From NCBI GenBank assembly GCA_964017195.1, contig OZ024890.1, positions 66,514,367-66,578,366 on the forward strand: 64,000 nucleotides of DNA, given 5' to 3'. Shown piece after piece: positions 27,358-41,200 of the stretch (its first letter is position 1; each line of letters starts with the position of its first letter). This DNA is from Siderastrea radians. Its lineage: Eukaryota > Cnidaria > Anthozoa > Scleractinia > Rhizangiidae. The notes below the pieces were generated by a model, which was given only the letters and a program-made list of their open reading frames with translations, had not been told where the DNA came from and did not search any database. The translations under genes were made by a program, and so were the position numbers.

Positions 27358-30300
27358 AGAACTGCCCTAAAGAGAATTATTGCCTTTGTGCAGTTTACGC
27401 TGTTTACCACTACTTGTAAATAAAATTTTTACCCTAAGGTCACAAAAACATCCTCTCATTTCCGATGCAATAATTACTTTCACACGAAAATTATACATGA
27501 ATATGAATGTAAATGAAAAAGCTCTTCACAAGTTTATTACACCAAGCACTCTGTAAGATACTGGCAGAATCTGAAAAAAATCAATGACTAAATAGGGACA
27601 AATACCAACACAGTTAAAATTGAAATAGTGGAAAATGCGCTTTTAATGGTCGAGGAATTTGTTATGCTCACTAAAGCAATGAGACCTCTCGCTGTCTCCC
27701 GGGTGCAGAACCGTATGCAAAATATTATGCCAGTAATTAATAGAGGCCATAAGGCCTTCATTAACAGAACATGATTTAAATAATCACGAAGCGTCGTTCG
27801 ACAGTGAGTGATTTATGTTTTTCTGGATAAGGCAACGACATTTCTCAGGTACAAAAGAAAAGGAGATGGCTAAATTTAATGACAAATACGGTATTATGAG
27901 TGATTAGTAAATGGTTGTTTGTACGTCACGATTCGTCCAAGAACAATGTGTTTTTGAGGGTGCAAACTCACAAGAAATTGTGTATAATTTTATTACGTTT
28001 TTGGCAAAATCGTTTCGTTTCTATGCGACAAAGGTCTCAAGCTAGGCTTTCCTAGAAGGATGAAGTTTTTCCATAGAAAGCTAAATTCGAACCCAAATGT
28101 TAATTATTTTCTGTTTCTCTGACACTCAACAGACTCGAAAGGGTTAGATTTACCCTTTCTTACTTGGAAATCCTCTTTCCCGGTCAGTTTTAATGTACGC
28201 AGACTTATCCTACGCAATAACACTTACTGGCACCATTCGGGCTTTAATATTTTATGAGGTGAACTTGCAACCGAGCCGAATAAAATAATTACAATTGATA
28301 TTTCACGACTCTTCAGTCAAATCTTAAGAAAATTCCACGAAGAAATGGAAACTTAAGAATTAATTTCGTTAATTAAACGTAAGTCGGGAGAACAGTGTAA
28401 AACTCACTGCCACGTTTTTCCTTCTTGAATTATACAATATTCAAGAACCAGTTTTTTTACTACAAACCTCATGAATAAATAACAATAAAACAGCAAGTTC
28501 GCGCCGGAATTTCGTCTTGCAGTTAAAGGTTGTGTTGACGAGTTGAATTAACTGACAGCTATAGTTCAAGGGATTTATAATGATAAATCACCGGCTTTTT
28601 TTTCTTGTTAGATATACCGTATCCCTGGAAACTCTTCTTAATTAATTCATCATGCACGGTCTATATTGTTTTAATATTGCATTACTCTTTTAACAAGTAG
28701 AAGAGCTCCAACCTTTTGTTCTATCGATACAAGAACTCACGAACAATCTACTTGAAATCAAGGCGCTTTACTCCGATACTGCAACAGAACCTTGGACAAA
28801 ATTGTCCAACACACCTGTATTAACATTTGATCCTGAAAATTCTTCTTGTTTCGATAATCCCTCCCCCCCCCGCCCCCCCACAAACACACACCCCTCATCA
28901 ATGTTGTTTTGCAGCCAAACGGAAGCATATGGAAATTATTTTTAAAAAATCTGTTCTCTCTCCGCTTTAGAAGCCAGGTATTCTTCTCAGTTTTAACCGG
29001 CTTCGGAAGCACCGCCAAATGGCAAAGAAAGAAATAATGTATTAAGCTGTAAACAACCCATCACAGTACATTTTTTTGAAAATGAGTACAAAGGTTTTGG
29101 ACCTTTGAAATAATAATAGAAAAACTACTCGATATGATAATGGTCGTATTACCACCTCATCTCTAACTCTTGACTGAGCTGTAATAACGATAATTTTTAC
29201 CTCATTATTCCAAAGAGTGCAAGAGATTTATTTCAGAGAAATGTCCACAAGCTTAGCCTAAGATTGAGGAAGGAGGAAAACCATTTCTGTGATGGTTTAG
29301 TATGCAGCTTCATTTAGGAAAATGCCGAGTTCTGCTTCGTGTTGGCGTCGGCCAAAACAATATTTGAACTTATAGAAGACTAATTTTTATCGAGATTCGT
29401 AGATTCAGTTTCCGACATACAAAGAAGCCTTTTAGGCTCGATATCTCAGTGGCCGTGCCGGGGAATAGAAAAGACCATGCAGGAGAAAAAAGCTTTTGAA
29501 AGAAAGGAAAGACTTGATTCAAAGTAATTTAATCTGGAGATTTCTTGTTTTGCCCAGTTGCTTTGTGTAAATCCATAATGCCTTATTTTACCGCCCGCTT
29601 CCATTAGAAGAGTCTTAGAACCTAATAACCATCTGCGGGCGGCAAACATTTTGCTCTTAGAAATTAATATAAATTTGGTGTTGATTCACAACTCAGTCTT
29701 TACCTTGATAAAGTTAGTCAAATCATCTTGCAAATTCTCAAATTCAGAGAGGCCAAGTTATTAGGATTTAATATAGCTGTCTGAAGTCTTCGCACGACCA
29801 AACTTGGGGNNNNNNNNNNNNNNNNNNNNNNNNNNNNNNNNNNNNNNNNNNNNNNNNNNNNNNNNNNNNNNNNNNNNNNNNNNNNNNNNNNNNNNNNNNN
29901 NNNNNNNNNNNNNNNNNNNNNNNNNNNNNNNNNNNNNNNNNNNNNNNNNNNNNNNNNNNNNNNNNNNNNNNNNNNNNNNNNNNNNNNNNNNNNNNNNNNN
30001 NNNNNNNNNAGCACACGAATTACTTTGGACACTCAACTGAAAACTGCTCTATTTACTGTTATTTTATTTCATGACTGAGCCAATCAGCTTCGAGCATTCC
30101 ATTGAGCCAATCAGATTCGCGTACACGGAAGATCATCTTTACCCTGGCCAAAGGTTTCCGCTCGAACACGAGCGAATTTATTGTCTCTTCAAGTCTATTG
30201 GAAGGCATTTGGATACTCTTTCCATCCCCATTCCCATAGCCTCAAATACACCTGCTTAATACCTTAAAACAGCTCAAATGGTAGCTATTGTTTTGATAGT

Positions 30301-30680
30301 ATGTATTTTCAATTCTGTATAATGAATCACGAGAGGAGATCTAAAACAACCACAAATATTGTGAAAACAGGAGCCCCGTGCGAGTCCTTTCATTAGTACT
30401 GTTGGTTCTCGGAACGGTCGGGAATAATTTAAAATGAACTTCTTTAAAACAGGGAAATGTTACTTAATTCCTCTCGTCTTTCAAAGATAAGAAACAAAAA
30501 CGTACCAACCAGAGCAAATGTGTCATTTTCTAGAGAAATAACGTTTAGGGTCATAAAAATCTCTTATAAGAAATATCAGTGTGTTGAGTTGAAGAATGAT
30601 TATACTCAGACTTTACTTCCAAGCACCCATTTCGTTACGAGATCATCGTAAAACAAAAAACAAAAAAAAAGAAAAAGAGA
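27358..30680. other. Intergenic region with assembly gap
   Basis: Lies upstream of the receptor gene and downstream of the methyltransferase. It is AT-rich with scattered poly-C (28862-28880) and poly-T tracts. Bases 29810-30009 are a 200-bp run of N. No gene is recognised. Confidence 0.6.
29810..30009. other. Assembly gap (200 N)
   Basis: Exactly 200 N, a size that usually marks a gap of set or estimated length. Confidence 1.
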
Positions 30681-31353
30681 ATTACTTCCTTTATAACATA
30701 GAGGGCAAAATTACCGAATGCTGATTGGTTGAGACAGAGGGCATTTTTTTCTTAATTTTCTTTCGGACGAGGGCAAAATTACTAATTCCTGATTGGCCAA
30801 GCGCAAAAAATACTCACATTTGATTGGCTGACCGCGGGAGCGCGCCATTTGGATTTTGTAGGCGTCTTGAAACGAAGAACGGATTTTGAGTTGTTCAACA
30901 CAAGGATCGCTTGAAACTTTGACTTTTAACCGAGTTGGTTGGCAAAAATGGTATGGAAATCGGGTGTTAGCTTGAAGAGAAATTCCAAAAGGCGAACCTA
31001 TATGTGTTACGGGAAACAACAAATGGTTATTTGTTGTAAAACTACTAAAAACTTCGGAGCGACGTAGTCGATAATTTTTCCAGCAAGAGGAAGCTTCGCA
31101 ACTCAGGTGAATAAAATTTACTTTAATAGTTTGAGTTTTAAGTGTGTTTTGTCAGTGAACTAGAATTGTATTTATCTCTTAAGATGTACATAATTGTCAG
31201 TCTTTCTTGTTCTGCGCGCTGAGCAACAGTTAAACTGTTTGTATGATGAATTGTTTACGAGCGGATACTTTTATTCTGAGGGACGGCTGATTGTGTTTCA
31301 ACGTGTTGGAAAGTTTTCCGAAAATTTTGCCCTCTGTGTTATAAACAAGTAAT
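30681..31353. mobile_element. Non-autonomous DNA transposon, about 670 bp
   Basis: Inverted ends: left ATTACTTCCTTTATAACATA followed by GAGGGCAAAAT; right ATTTTGCCCTCTGTGTTATA followed by AACAAGTAAT. The motif GAGGGCAAAATTAC repeats inside the left end (30770). No transposase. Confidence 0.65.
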
Positions 31354-31431
31354 CGCAATGAGTCCTCGTAGAATTAAGGATAAATTTCACTTGTATTTTC
31401 AAAGTTTTCACAAATTGCCTTCGTCGCTGTG

Positions 31432-31474
<43 letters not shown>

Positions 31475-31510
31475 ATTTATCCTTAATTCTACTCGGCCTC
31501 ATGCGATTAC
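31349..31510. repeat. Palindromic fold-back element (162 bp)
   Basis: GTAATCGCAATGAG at the left mirrors CTCATGCGATTAC at the right, and the arms continue (GAATTAAGGATAAATTTCAC / GTGAAAATTTATCCTTAATT). It abuts the element at 30681-31353. Confidence 0.7.
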
Positions 31511-32120
31511 ATATACTAAAATATCAACACTCATTGGCTCACATGCGGTTTGTTTTGAGTTTGCACACCATGGAAACGAGCTATAGATACGCATGGATTC
31601 AGATTCTCTTCTCTTTTTTACAGTAATTCAATGAATGACATTCGTACACAAGCCTGGTGTTATGGTATAAACGCCGGCGACCTCCTGGTTGCCTAGTAAA
31701 TTATAAGGGTTTGTATGGGAATTTAACGGACTTGTTTAGGCGTTCGAATGAGAATACAATACAACAAAGATGCCTCACTTCGCCTCCATGATTTATTTCT
31801 GGTATTTGTGCGGTGTATTTGGCCTTTTCAGAGCCATTCCAGCGCAAAACACAATAACCGCAAATAAAACACAGTACAGTAACGGTCGTGGGAAAGACGC
31901 ATGTTTTTGTCGCTTTAGTGGGTGTTTAAACACGGATGCTTAACTTGAGCATTGAAGTAAAGGTAAGAATGAGCGCCTCAGAACTCTTTTACCTGAAATT
32001 TACGTTTCTTAAGTCCCTCACATTCGGTGTATATTTGCAGACGGAAAAGTGCGGAACACAGACCAGCCCCAATGTGGGGACAGGATTAGGCCTTAAGACG
32101 GTCCGGTTTGGTCTTTCTCG

Positions 32121-32230
32121 TCACGTGGGAGACTGGAACAGACAGTTCAGTAACTCAGACACCACGTAAACATTAAGACTGTTTCCCAGCAGGCGATACT
32201 GTTGTTTGACTGACACAGTTGGCGGGAAGC
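32121..32230 (-). CDS. TRDMT1: TRDMT1 exon 13, motif X and stop
   Basis: Encodes FPPTVSVKQQYRLLGNSLNV then YVVSELLNCLFQSPT and TGA. Acceptor TTGTTCCAG|GCTTCC. The junction residue is Cys where the human protein has Gly (FGFP). Confidence 0.9.
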
Positions 32231-35200
32231 CTGGAACAAAAAGAGCAGAGTCAAAATTCAATTCGTAACCTCTAAACTTTAATAGTTACCTCTCATCTCT
32301 CCGGGCTGCTAGGGTTGTTTCGAGTGCCCCAAATACCGCACCTTGTATCGACCACTCATTGATCCGGAAGAGCTTACGTTAATTGAGTTATCGATAGGAA
32401 ACTGTCAAAACAAGACAAAAAATAAAGTTGTTGACAACAAAGAAGAGTTACTCTTCCAAAAGGTTTGTTGTCGACAACGAACCCAGCAATTTTGTTATTG
32501 GCAATTCATTTTTACTCAACTGATGGTTGTTGCTTTACCGTTGCTTATAACAAGCAGTTCGCAAAAACTAAATGGTAGCCGTTTTAGGTTGTAATTGATT
32601 CCTAAAACTGCAGTGTAAAAAGGTTCTATCGAACACTTTAGTTATCGGCAATATTTAGTTGCTAATTTCTGTCGTCTACCAAAACACCTCTCTCCTCCGC
32701 AGAGGCCTCCTACAGTCACGCCTTGACTGCATGCTTGGGAAAAAACGCGCGGAGGCTGGGAGGAGGGAAAATTATCTTCCCATCGTTCCCCGCGCTCCCT
32801 TTTTCTCTCTCCAGCGCTCCCGCTTCCCTCTTTTTTCTTTCACTGGTGTTTACTAACAGGAGCCTCTGTGGAGGAGAGAGCAAAAACAATAAAACTTACA
32901 AAATTCCTTTGGAAAGCCATGTAGATTAGCCACCTCCCGTGGCGTGAAGTATCTCAATTTCAACACGGACAACATCTGGGATTTGTGTTCCTCATCAGTA
33001 ACTTCTCTGTATCTGTTAAAGATTTCCGCGTCCTGAAAAGAGGAAAGAGAAAACAGTGAACTAATAATTTACATTGTAGCCTCTATAATACGATCAAAGT
33101 ATTCTGACTTGCTCGCAAAGAAATACAGTAGGATATCAAACTTGGTTATCTGGAATCCGAAACCAGATGCCCTTCGAGATACTGTTAAACAAATTATTTG
33201 AAAGGGTTATATAAGCTTAAAAGCTCGAATCTTCCTAATGACTGGATAGCACATACAGAGAACTGCAAGATAAAATTCGTAAATTTGTAAGATCTCTGAG
33301 ATACTACTAAGGGTTACTTTCGAACTCAAGGACATGGGCTATATCCTGGCTGGCAAACGCAACGCCCGGGGGGCGGGGCGGGGCGGGGATTCCTTAGAAG
33401 GTCGGATGGGTAAGTACAACCCACGAAGCCTTAACCCGATTTCAGAACAAAATGATATTTCACTCCTTACTACAGTTCACGCCCCCTTTACCACTTTGGC
33501 TCTTCAGTGTGAGTCGCTACATACTTTGGCCTTTCAGACCAGAATAGCAGAAATCTACACCCTCTTCCAGTCCGGCAGCCAACACATACGGTATTTCTGA
33601 CCAAAATGGTAAAAAAATCTATTATTTCGGAGCAAAACCACTCAATAACGAAACACTATGGTGTTAAAATACTTACATAGCGTGTGTAATGTTGGCCGTA
33701 AATGCCAATTTAGGTTCAAAGAAGTTAGGTGGCAATTTGGCATGTAGCCTGGCTCCCTCTACACTGCCCCTTTTTTTAACGCGCGAACTATACCTAGAAA
33801 CAAATTGTGACCTCATTTATGGATGAACCTCTCAGTGGGAACCTTACATCAATATCAGCCATCTTGAGCACAGAACCAGTCCCTTCAGCATAATGCCCAT
33901 ATCTACAGGAAGAAAGAAAACACATACGAGTTACAAAGTGACTGAAAGCGTGAATAAAACTTATCACTGGTGGAACAATAGGAGAGGGTTGGCAGTGGGG
34001 GGGGGGGGGCTTTTCTGTTGAAGAAAAGAAGGCCTGAACGAACGTTTTTACTCCGTCCCAATTCTCCCTCCTTGACTCCGACACCCCTCATTATCGGAAG
34101 GTCTGGATCTTCTTTGGTTTCACGTGGAGTGAAATAACAAATTACCTCGTGCCAACGTGCTGTGTACAATCTGATTGAAGATATTTTTAACTTTCCCGCG
34201 CTTCAAAACGGTTGGGTTAGTAAGTTACTCAGTTGGGTGACCTCTTATTTATAAAATCAGGGTGAACGGAAACACTTACGCTTTTGTAAAGCAACACGAA
34301 CGTTCAGACTGAAGAGTAACAATATCTGAAAAGTAAAAACAAGTAAACGTATTTAAGATTTGTCTCTGAAAAAATTTCGAGATTATGATTGTTGTACCTT
34401 TAACGCAAGATACATACATCATTCATAAATTAAAATGTTTTGCTAATTTTATTCTTCTTTACCAGTTGTATCGAATGCACAGTGTTCGTCTAATCTCAAA
34501 TTCACAATTAGCGATGGTCTACTGAAAATAAAGTTACAGCATTAAGTAGACGAGCAACGTGGAACTTCACATACTACACCTATAACACACTTACTAGCCT
34601 GCGAACGCAGACGTATTTCCGGCTGTCGTTTCTCTCCGCCGAAAAAACGACAGCCGGAAATACGTCTGCGCTCGCAGACTACATACTTACCTAAAACAAG
34701 GGCAAGTTTACTCAAAACTTTCTTCGGCAACATAAACTCTTCAAAGTAATTCTCATCTTTGCCCTTCTCCAGATAGTCTCTAATTCTTGTGCAGTTTGTA
34801 ACTTTAAAACATTCACAAACAGAGTTGTTTGTTAAGTCCTCCGCGCTTGAACTACTCCCAGTTCTAAGCTGAAGACATTTCAAGCATACTAAATTATGTT
34901 CTCCTCTGTGGCTACTGTTCACACTTATTTCCTCCACTGGAGACTGTCTATCGCTAGTAGCTTCTGTATCAGTTGTTTCGCATCGTGGTTTCATTGCACA
35001 GGTGTGATCAGTTGTACTGTGAATAGTTTTATCCAAGCTCCGTGTTGTGCAGGAACAAGGAAGGCTGTCCATGATCTGTCAAGAAAAAAGAAAACGTTCT
35101 TTAATCGCTACTTCTTGACTCTCCTATCCGGTTGAAAATTTATTGGTATGAATTCAATGTAAGAAGAAATGAGGTTTTGGAAGTTTTAATTTCGCAAAGC

Positions 35201-38200
35201 CAACTGCTGTAATTAAGTTTCTCCAAAATGGCAACATTTTTTGGATCAACTGAAATCTAATAACAATAAGAGTTAACAAAAATCACTCTAACATCCGTGA
35301 TAAAATAGGACAACGACATTTCGACTTCTTCACAGCACCATAGTGCCACATCAATGTACAAAAGAAGACTTGATTTACAGAAGAGTGGGACTTAGACGAA
35401 CAAGCGCGACAGCTTCAGATTATTTTAAAAATATGCAAACTTTTGTGAAAGCGACGATGATAGCCAATAAGAATTCAAGGCTAGCTGTCAGGAAACCAAC
35501 TCAAGAGCATGCGTGAGCCTGAGGTGGCTTGGAACTGTGATTGGTTAATCGTTGTCACGAAATTATGTGCATATTTTATTACAGCTGATTTCACTGTAGA
35601 TTGCAGAGCAGGGTTTTTCAAACATGATACGCTGGATATGATCTGTCCGTGGATCACAACTCACCCACAACATTATCACAATGCAAAGAACGGATTTTGC
35701 AGTTCCTCCGGTTCGTTAAAATTGTTTACGTCTCAAGACAACCTCGTTCCCAGGGTCCTCTTCATCCCTCGAGGGACGAAGACAGAGGACCATGGGAACG
35801 AGGTTGGTCTCAGGAAGTCAGTTTTTTTCTCCGTTAACTCATTTCGTGAACAAATTCATTAAATGTACCATGCTAAGACTGTAATAACATGTACATGTAC
35901 ATGTACCTCATCTCGTGTTGGAAAGTAAAACTCAAGCGGTTTCTTCTTGGCAACAAGGTAGTATCTTAGTCGAGAATTGGGAATTCCAAACTAAACAAAG
36001 GAAAAAAAGTTAAACATTATATGCAGTTCCACGACTCCATAAAAGGAAGAAAACACAACAAAATACAAGTTCTGTAATATACGGCTGAAGGGCTTGGTCA
36101 TGCCGGGCAGAAAATAAATAAATAAATAAATAAATAAACAAATAGATAAATAAATAAATAAATAAATAATAAAACAGTTTCCAAATTTGCCCTGTTTTTC
36201 CGTGGACTGTAAGTTATTGTGTTAAATGCTGACCCAGCATATTAATTTTTGCCTTAAAGTTGCACGTAATTTTCAGAAAATTTTGCCACATAACACCAAA
36301 TACCCAGGACGAAAACACTAACCAATGCTATGGATAAACTATTTCCAATTTTAATATTAATTTTTATAGATTTAGCCAAGCCTGAAAGTGGAGCTCCACA
36401 CTTTTTATTTCTTTTGCTGGTACTAATTATTATTAAAATACCCTCATTGAAGTCTTTAAATCAAAAGAAAAAAAAAAAGAAAAAATTCATGTCCCCACTG
36501 AGAATCAAACTCCGCTCATCGACGTGGCAGGCCGGCATGATTCCACCAGGCCAAGAATGCTGACACTACTTGAAGAAGTTAATTTTACTACTCATTTCTT
36601 TTCCTGTGACAAGATGCCTATCGACATGAAAATACTGGTGTTTTTCCTGGTAAAATGTGTTTGGACCGCCGCAGAAACCATGGTTGTGGACAAAAATAAT
36701 GAAGGCACTAGCTCTGCTGTATTTGGCGTCGGGACGACTGCAAAATGCAGCGAACTCAACTCAAGTGTTGTGCCGACCGAGTTCACAGCAGCACCAACAA
36801 CAAGGATGAAGTTGTCAAAGGTAAATTTGTAACTTGAAATTTTCGCCTTCCACCAAAACGACAACTGAGTATTCTTTTGAATTTTTTCTTTCCATTAATA
36901 GAATTGTTTTTGACTTTTGTTGTCTTTGCTAAAATGCAGGTCACAGTGTGAATTCGGGCCAAAAAGGCAGGACACAGCACAGGCAGCCCAAGCTAAGGTT
37001 GAGAGCTGCGCATAAATTAGACTGTCTTTTCCACGCTATGCATAATAATAACATCGGCAACATTTAAGAGTTTGTATGGAAATGATACAAAACGTCTCAA
37101 ATTGCCACAAATCAGAAAGAAGTCGAAATAAAAATAATTTGCATTATTTCATTGTTGTATTGGTCATTATTTGAGGGCTTCCTGGGCCGGTTTGAAGCTT
37201 TTTGGGCGAGAAATTGAGGTTTTTATTTTTCATGTTTACTGAACGTTAGGAATTAATTAAAGGCAGGAAACAGTTTCACACTGCACCTCACTTGAGGTTC
37301 GATAAATTCCATCACAATAAACGAATCGCCCTACAACTTCAAAGGTGTATTCTTGGGTCTTGCGCATACCTCTGTTCTTTCTCGTGGGTTCCAGATCCTA
37401 TTTTAAGCCGTCGAAAACCCCTCCTAAATACGAAACTCGCCTTTCCTGGTATGCGTTTTCACTTGAAGTACACACATGAATCATTGCGAGCCGCGTTTCG
37501 ACGACAAAATGTCCCTCAGCCGGGGAGAGGCTGAGTGAGACCGTCCACAAGCAGAAGGCGACATTGCGGAGCCAAGAGAGGTCGGTTTGACGGAAATAGA
37601 AAACTATCAGCACGCCCGTGAAATTTAGTCGCCTCACTTGATGCCACGAGCACGCTTTATTTATTAATGTCTTCGCGCGACAATATATTAGCATGGTGAT
37701 TTGTTCCGTCAAATTTACCTGTTTACCGCAAAAAATGTTGTCAAAATTTAGAAGCAGAGACGAGGAGCAGTTTCCACCTAGAAAAGAAATTGCACCGGTT
37801 TTCAAAGGAATGGAAACTGTGGTGGGTATTTTCCACGGACACAGCAATATATATATTTTTTAGGGCAAGACAACCCTATATATCGGAATTAAATAATGAG
37901 GTTGATTTGCGGGCAGTGAGCAGGATCACTTGCGCCAAATACTCGCATAAAATCATCGAATGGATTGATAAGAGTGCAGCAAAAGGTAGTTCTTCGTTCG
38001 CCCTTAAAACAAAATTATAGTTTTCCAAGTCAAGTGAGGCGAGTGAATTTCCCGGCCGTTCTAATATTTCTCTATGTCCGTCAAACCGACCTCTCTGGAC
38101 TCCACAGTGTCGTGTTTGCTTGTCGACAATCTCACTCAGTCTCTCCCCGGCTGAGGGACATTTTGTCGTCGAAACGCGGCTCGCAATGATGCATGTGTGC

Positions 38201-41200
38201 ACTTCAAATGAAAACGCATACCAGGAAAGGCGAGTTTCGTATTTAAGAGGAATTTTCGACGGCTTAAAATAGGATCTGGAACCCATGAGAAAGAACAGAG
38301 GTATGTGCAAGACCCAAGAATACACCTTTGAAGTTGTAGGACGATTCGTTTATTGTGATGAAATTTATCGAACCTCAAGTGAGGTGCAGTGTGAAACTGT
38401 TTCCTGCCTTTAATTAATTCTAAAGATTCAGCAAACATGAAAAATAAAAACCTTAATTTCTCGCCCAAAAGGCTTCAAACCAGCCCAGGAAGCCCTCAAA
38501 TAATGACCAATACAACAATGAAATAATGCAAATTATTTTTATTTCGACTTCTCTCTGATTTGGGGCAATTTGAGACGTTTTGTATCATTTCCATACAAAC
38601 TCTTAAATGTTGCCGATGTCATTATTATGCATAGCGTGGAAAAAACAGTCTAATTTATGCGCAGCTCTCAACCTCAGCTTGGGCTGCCTATGGACACAGC
38701 ACAGGGTTATCTCAAGTGTGTGCCACCTGATATTGGTGACCCTGTGGTGTGGACGGACACATGCTATGCAAGTGGGCTTCGCTATTAAGAAGACTGCCTA
38801 GCGCAGTCATGGGAAAAGTTCTGTTGAAGCCTAGCTGAATAAAACTTCATTTGGACCTGCTCTGCAGTTCACATAATTAGATATGATCATTTTACAATTA
38901 TTTCTTGTTCATTCATTTTCACGAAGCAAACAGAAAGATTTCCAATGACATACCTGAGTTGGAGATAATAAAAACTCCTGTCAAAAGAAAAAAAACGGTT
39001 AACATCAAAAATGTGAGAAAGAAAGTGAAAATGCATTCTGCAATAGATTTTGTGTCAACAGAAATCTAAGCTTTCACATGCTGAAGCTGCCTTGTGTAAT
39101 CAACTGCCAGGACAGATGTATGAGTAGTCTTGCAAATGTCTTCTTTAGCCAACTGGCAAGGCAGACAGCATGGCTTAATCCAAGTGGTGAGTGGTGCTGG
39201 CTATCAATCTTATGTCAAATTGGCTCAAGTCTCTTCTCTTACTGCTACTCTCCTCCATAGAGGCTTCTAATTGCATTCTCATATGGTTGGATAATCAAGC
39301 AGAGGTTAAGTAGCAGTCAAAAGGAGTGAGCAGTGGCTCAGGGAAGAAAAAACCAAAAATTTAAAAACACCTGGGGGATGGTGGGAAGGACACGAAAAGA
39401 AGCAACATCTCCCACATGCCAACTTTCCCCCCCCCCCCAACCCACCTCCCATGCATTTTGATTTGTACTTCCCTGCCTTTCTGGAGGAGAGAGTTTGTTT
39501 CATAGTAATCCCATGTTCAAATCTCAGACCATTCTATGTAAGGCTGGAAAATTAATAGCCATTCAGTTAGCCTCTTACAACTTGGGATTTCAAAAATTGT
39601 ACAGTTAACTTAATAGCATTTCTTTCCACAGTTTACAGTGGCCGCAGTTAGCACTCCAGTGTTATAAATTAATGTACAACAGCATTTTATCACCTGAAAA
39701 CTGTATCCACAAGACTTAAGTGTTCCCACAAAACGTTCTCTGAAAAAGAAAAGATCACAAACTAAAGACATCAGTGGTATGAGAACATTTTGGTATAAAA
39801 AAGAAATCTTGCAAGAGATCTCTCTCTAGATCCAATGTTTGTCATCTTCTGGGACCTGAAATAATACAATCATGCGACAGCTTCAAAATTCAGTTGTCAT
39901 ACAGACATAGCTGCTGCAGTGATTTCCATTTCAGGCTGACTTATCTTGCTTATTTAACTAGCAGTGAATGGTGTTAGTCAAGTGTTTTGCATTATTCTGA
40001 ACATTTTTTCTTTAATAAAGATGACTTACATGTAGAAAAACACCATATGTCTTCTATTCCTCTATTTCCCTCCCCTTATTACATTCCCCACCTTCTAAGG
40101 CGTGGTTCCAGAAAATATCCATACCCCTACCACAGAGGCCATTGGAAATTCCGAAGGGGAGGGGGGGAGGGGGGAGGGGGTAGGGGGAGGGGGGGAGGTC
40201 ATAACCAAAATTTTTAAAGGAAAGTATGAGCCTAAACTGAAATTTCTAGAGGGGAGGAGGGGGGGGGGGCTTCAAACCAAAAAAAAACCCTAAGTGGGGG
40301 GAGTATGGATCCTTTCTGGAACAACATAACAAGCCTCTCATGCAACTATGTTGCCCACTCCCTGCCCACTCTGTTGACTGAAAACTTTGAGGAAATCATT
40401 GTCTTTTATTTTCTGTAATCTATCCCAGAGCAGTCATTCAAGATTTTTGTGTGTGCATGTTGTGGCTATTAAAAATCACTCAAGCTTCACATTAATATTG
40501 TCAGTCATCTTGCAGTTTGTTGAAAACAATGTTGGTCATATAATACATGAAACATTGTGTTGGCATTGAACTTCAGTCAGAGGTGGATGTTCTTTATGTT
40601 GGTTAACACAGAACTTTCACTTGCCCATTTGGACAAAAAAAAAAAGCCCCTTAATTCCCTTTATTAAGTTCCCCTTCTAATATGCACCCCCCCCCCCCAA
40701 CACACACACCAAACAATATGTTGCCAAAGGAGATTTGCTGTATACCAGTACTTCAAAAGTATGCAAGTTGACTGTACAGCTTTAAAATTTCCAAGAAAAT
40801 GCCCAGCTAAGATTTGGCACAGTCATCGCATACAGCACGATATACCTTGTATCTGAGGTTTCAAATCCTTTGACATTTTCCATTAAAATGTAATCAGGTG
40901 GCCTTGACAACCTATATCAAAATCAAGCAAAATAAAAACCAATTTAAATATACCATTTGCCACTTTTTGCACTTTTGGGCTTTGACATTCACTGATAAAT
41001 AGATGGTCCTGATTCAAATGATGAGCAATCTACATCTACACTAATTAATAATCATTTTTATTATATAGACAAGAGCGTTTCAGTGGAAAAAAGACCACGC
41101 GTAAAGTACCATACGAAACTACATCCGGGACTCAAGTGGTATATTTTCCATATCCTCACAAGTGAAGATATTTTGATGACATTATTTCCTGCTTTTACAC

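Noticed and set aside
29718..30040. Open frames across the gap
   Set aside because: They consist of undetermined bases.
36524..36832. Plus-strand frame with a signal-peptide-like start (MKILVFFLVKCVW)
   Set aside because: Lies in a TRDMT1 intron beside a SINE-like sequence, with no homology or splice context.
37292..38468. Mirrored frames of 80-149 residues
   Set aside because: They fall in the two arms of the large fold-back element and repeat each other in antisense.
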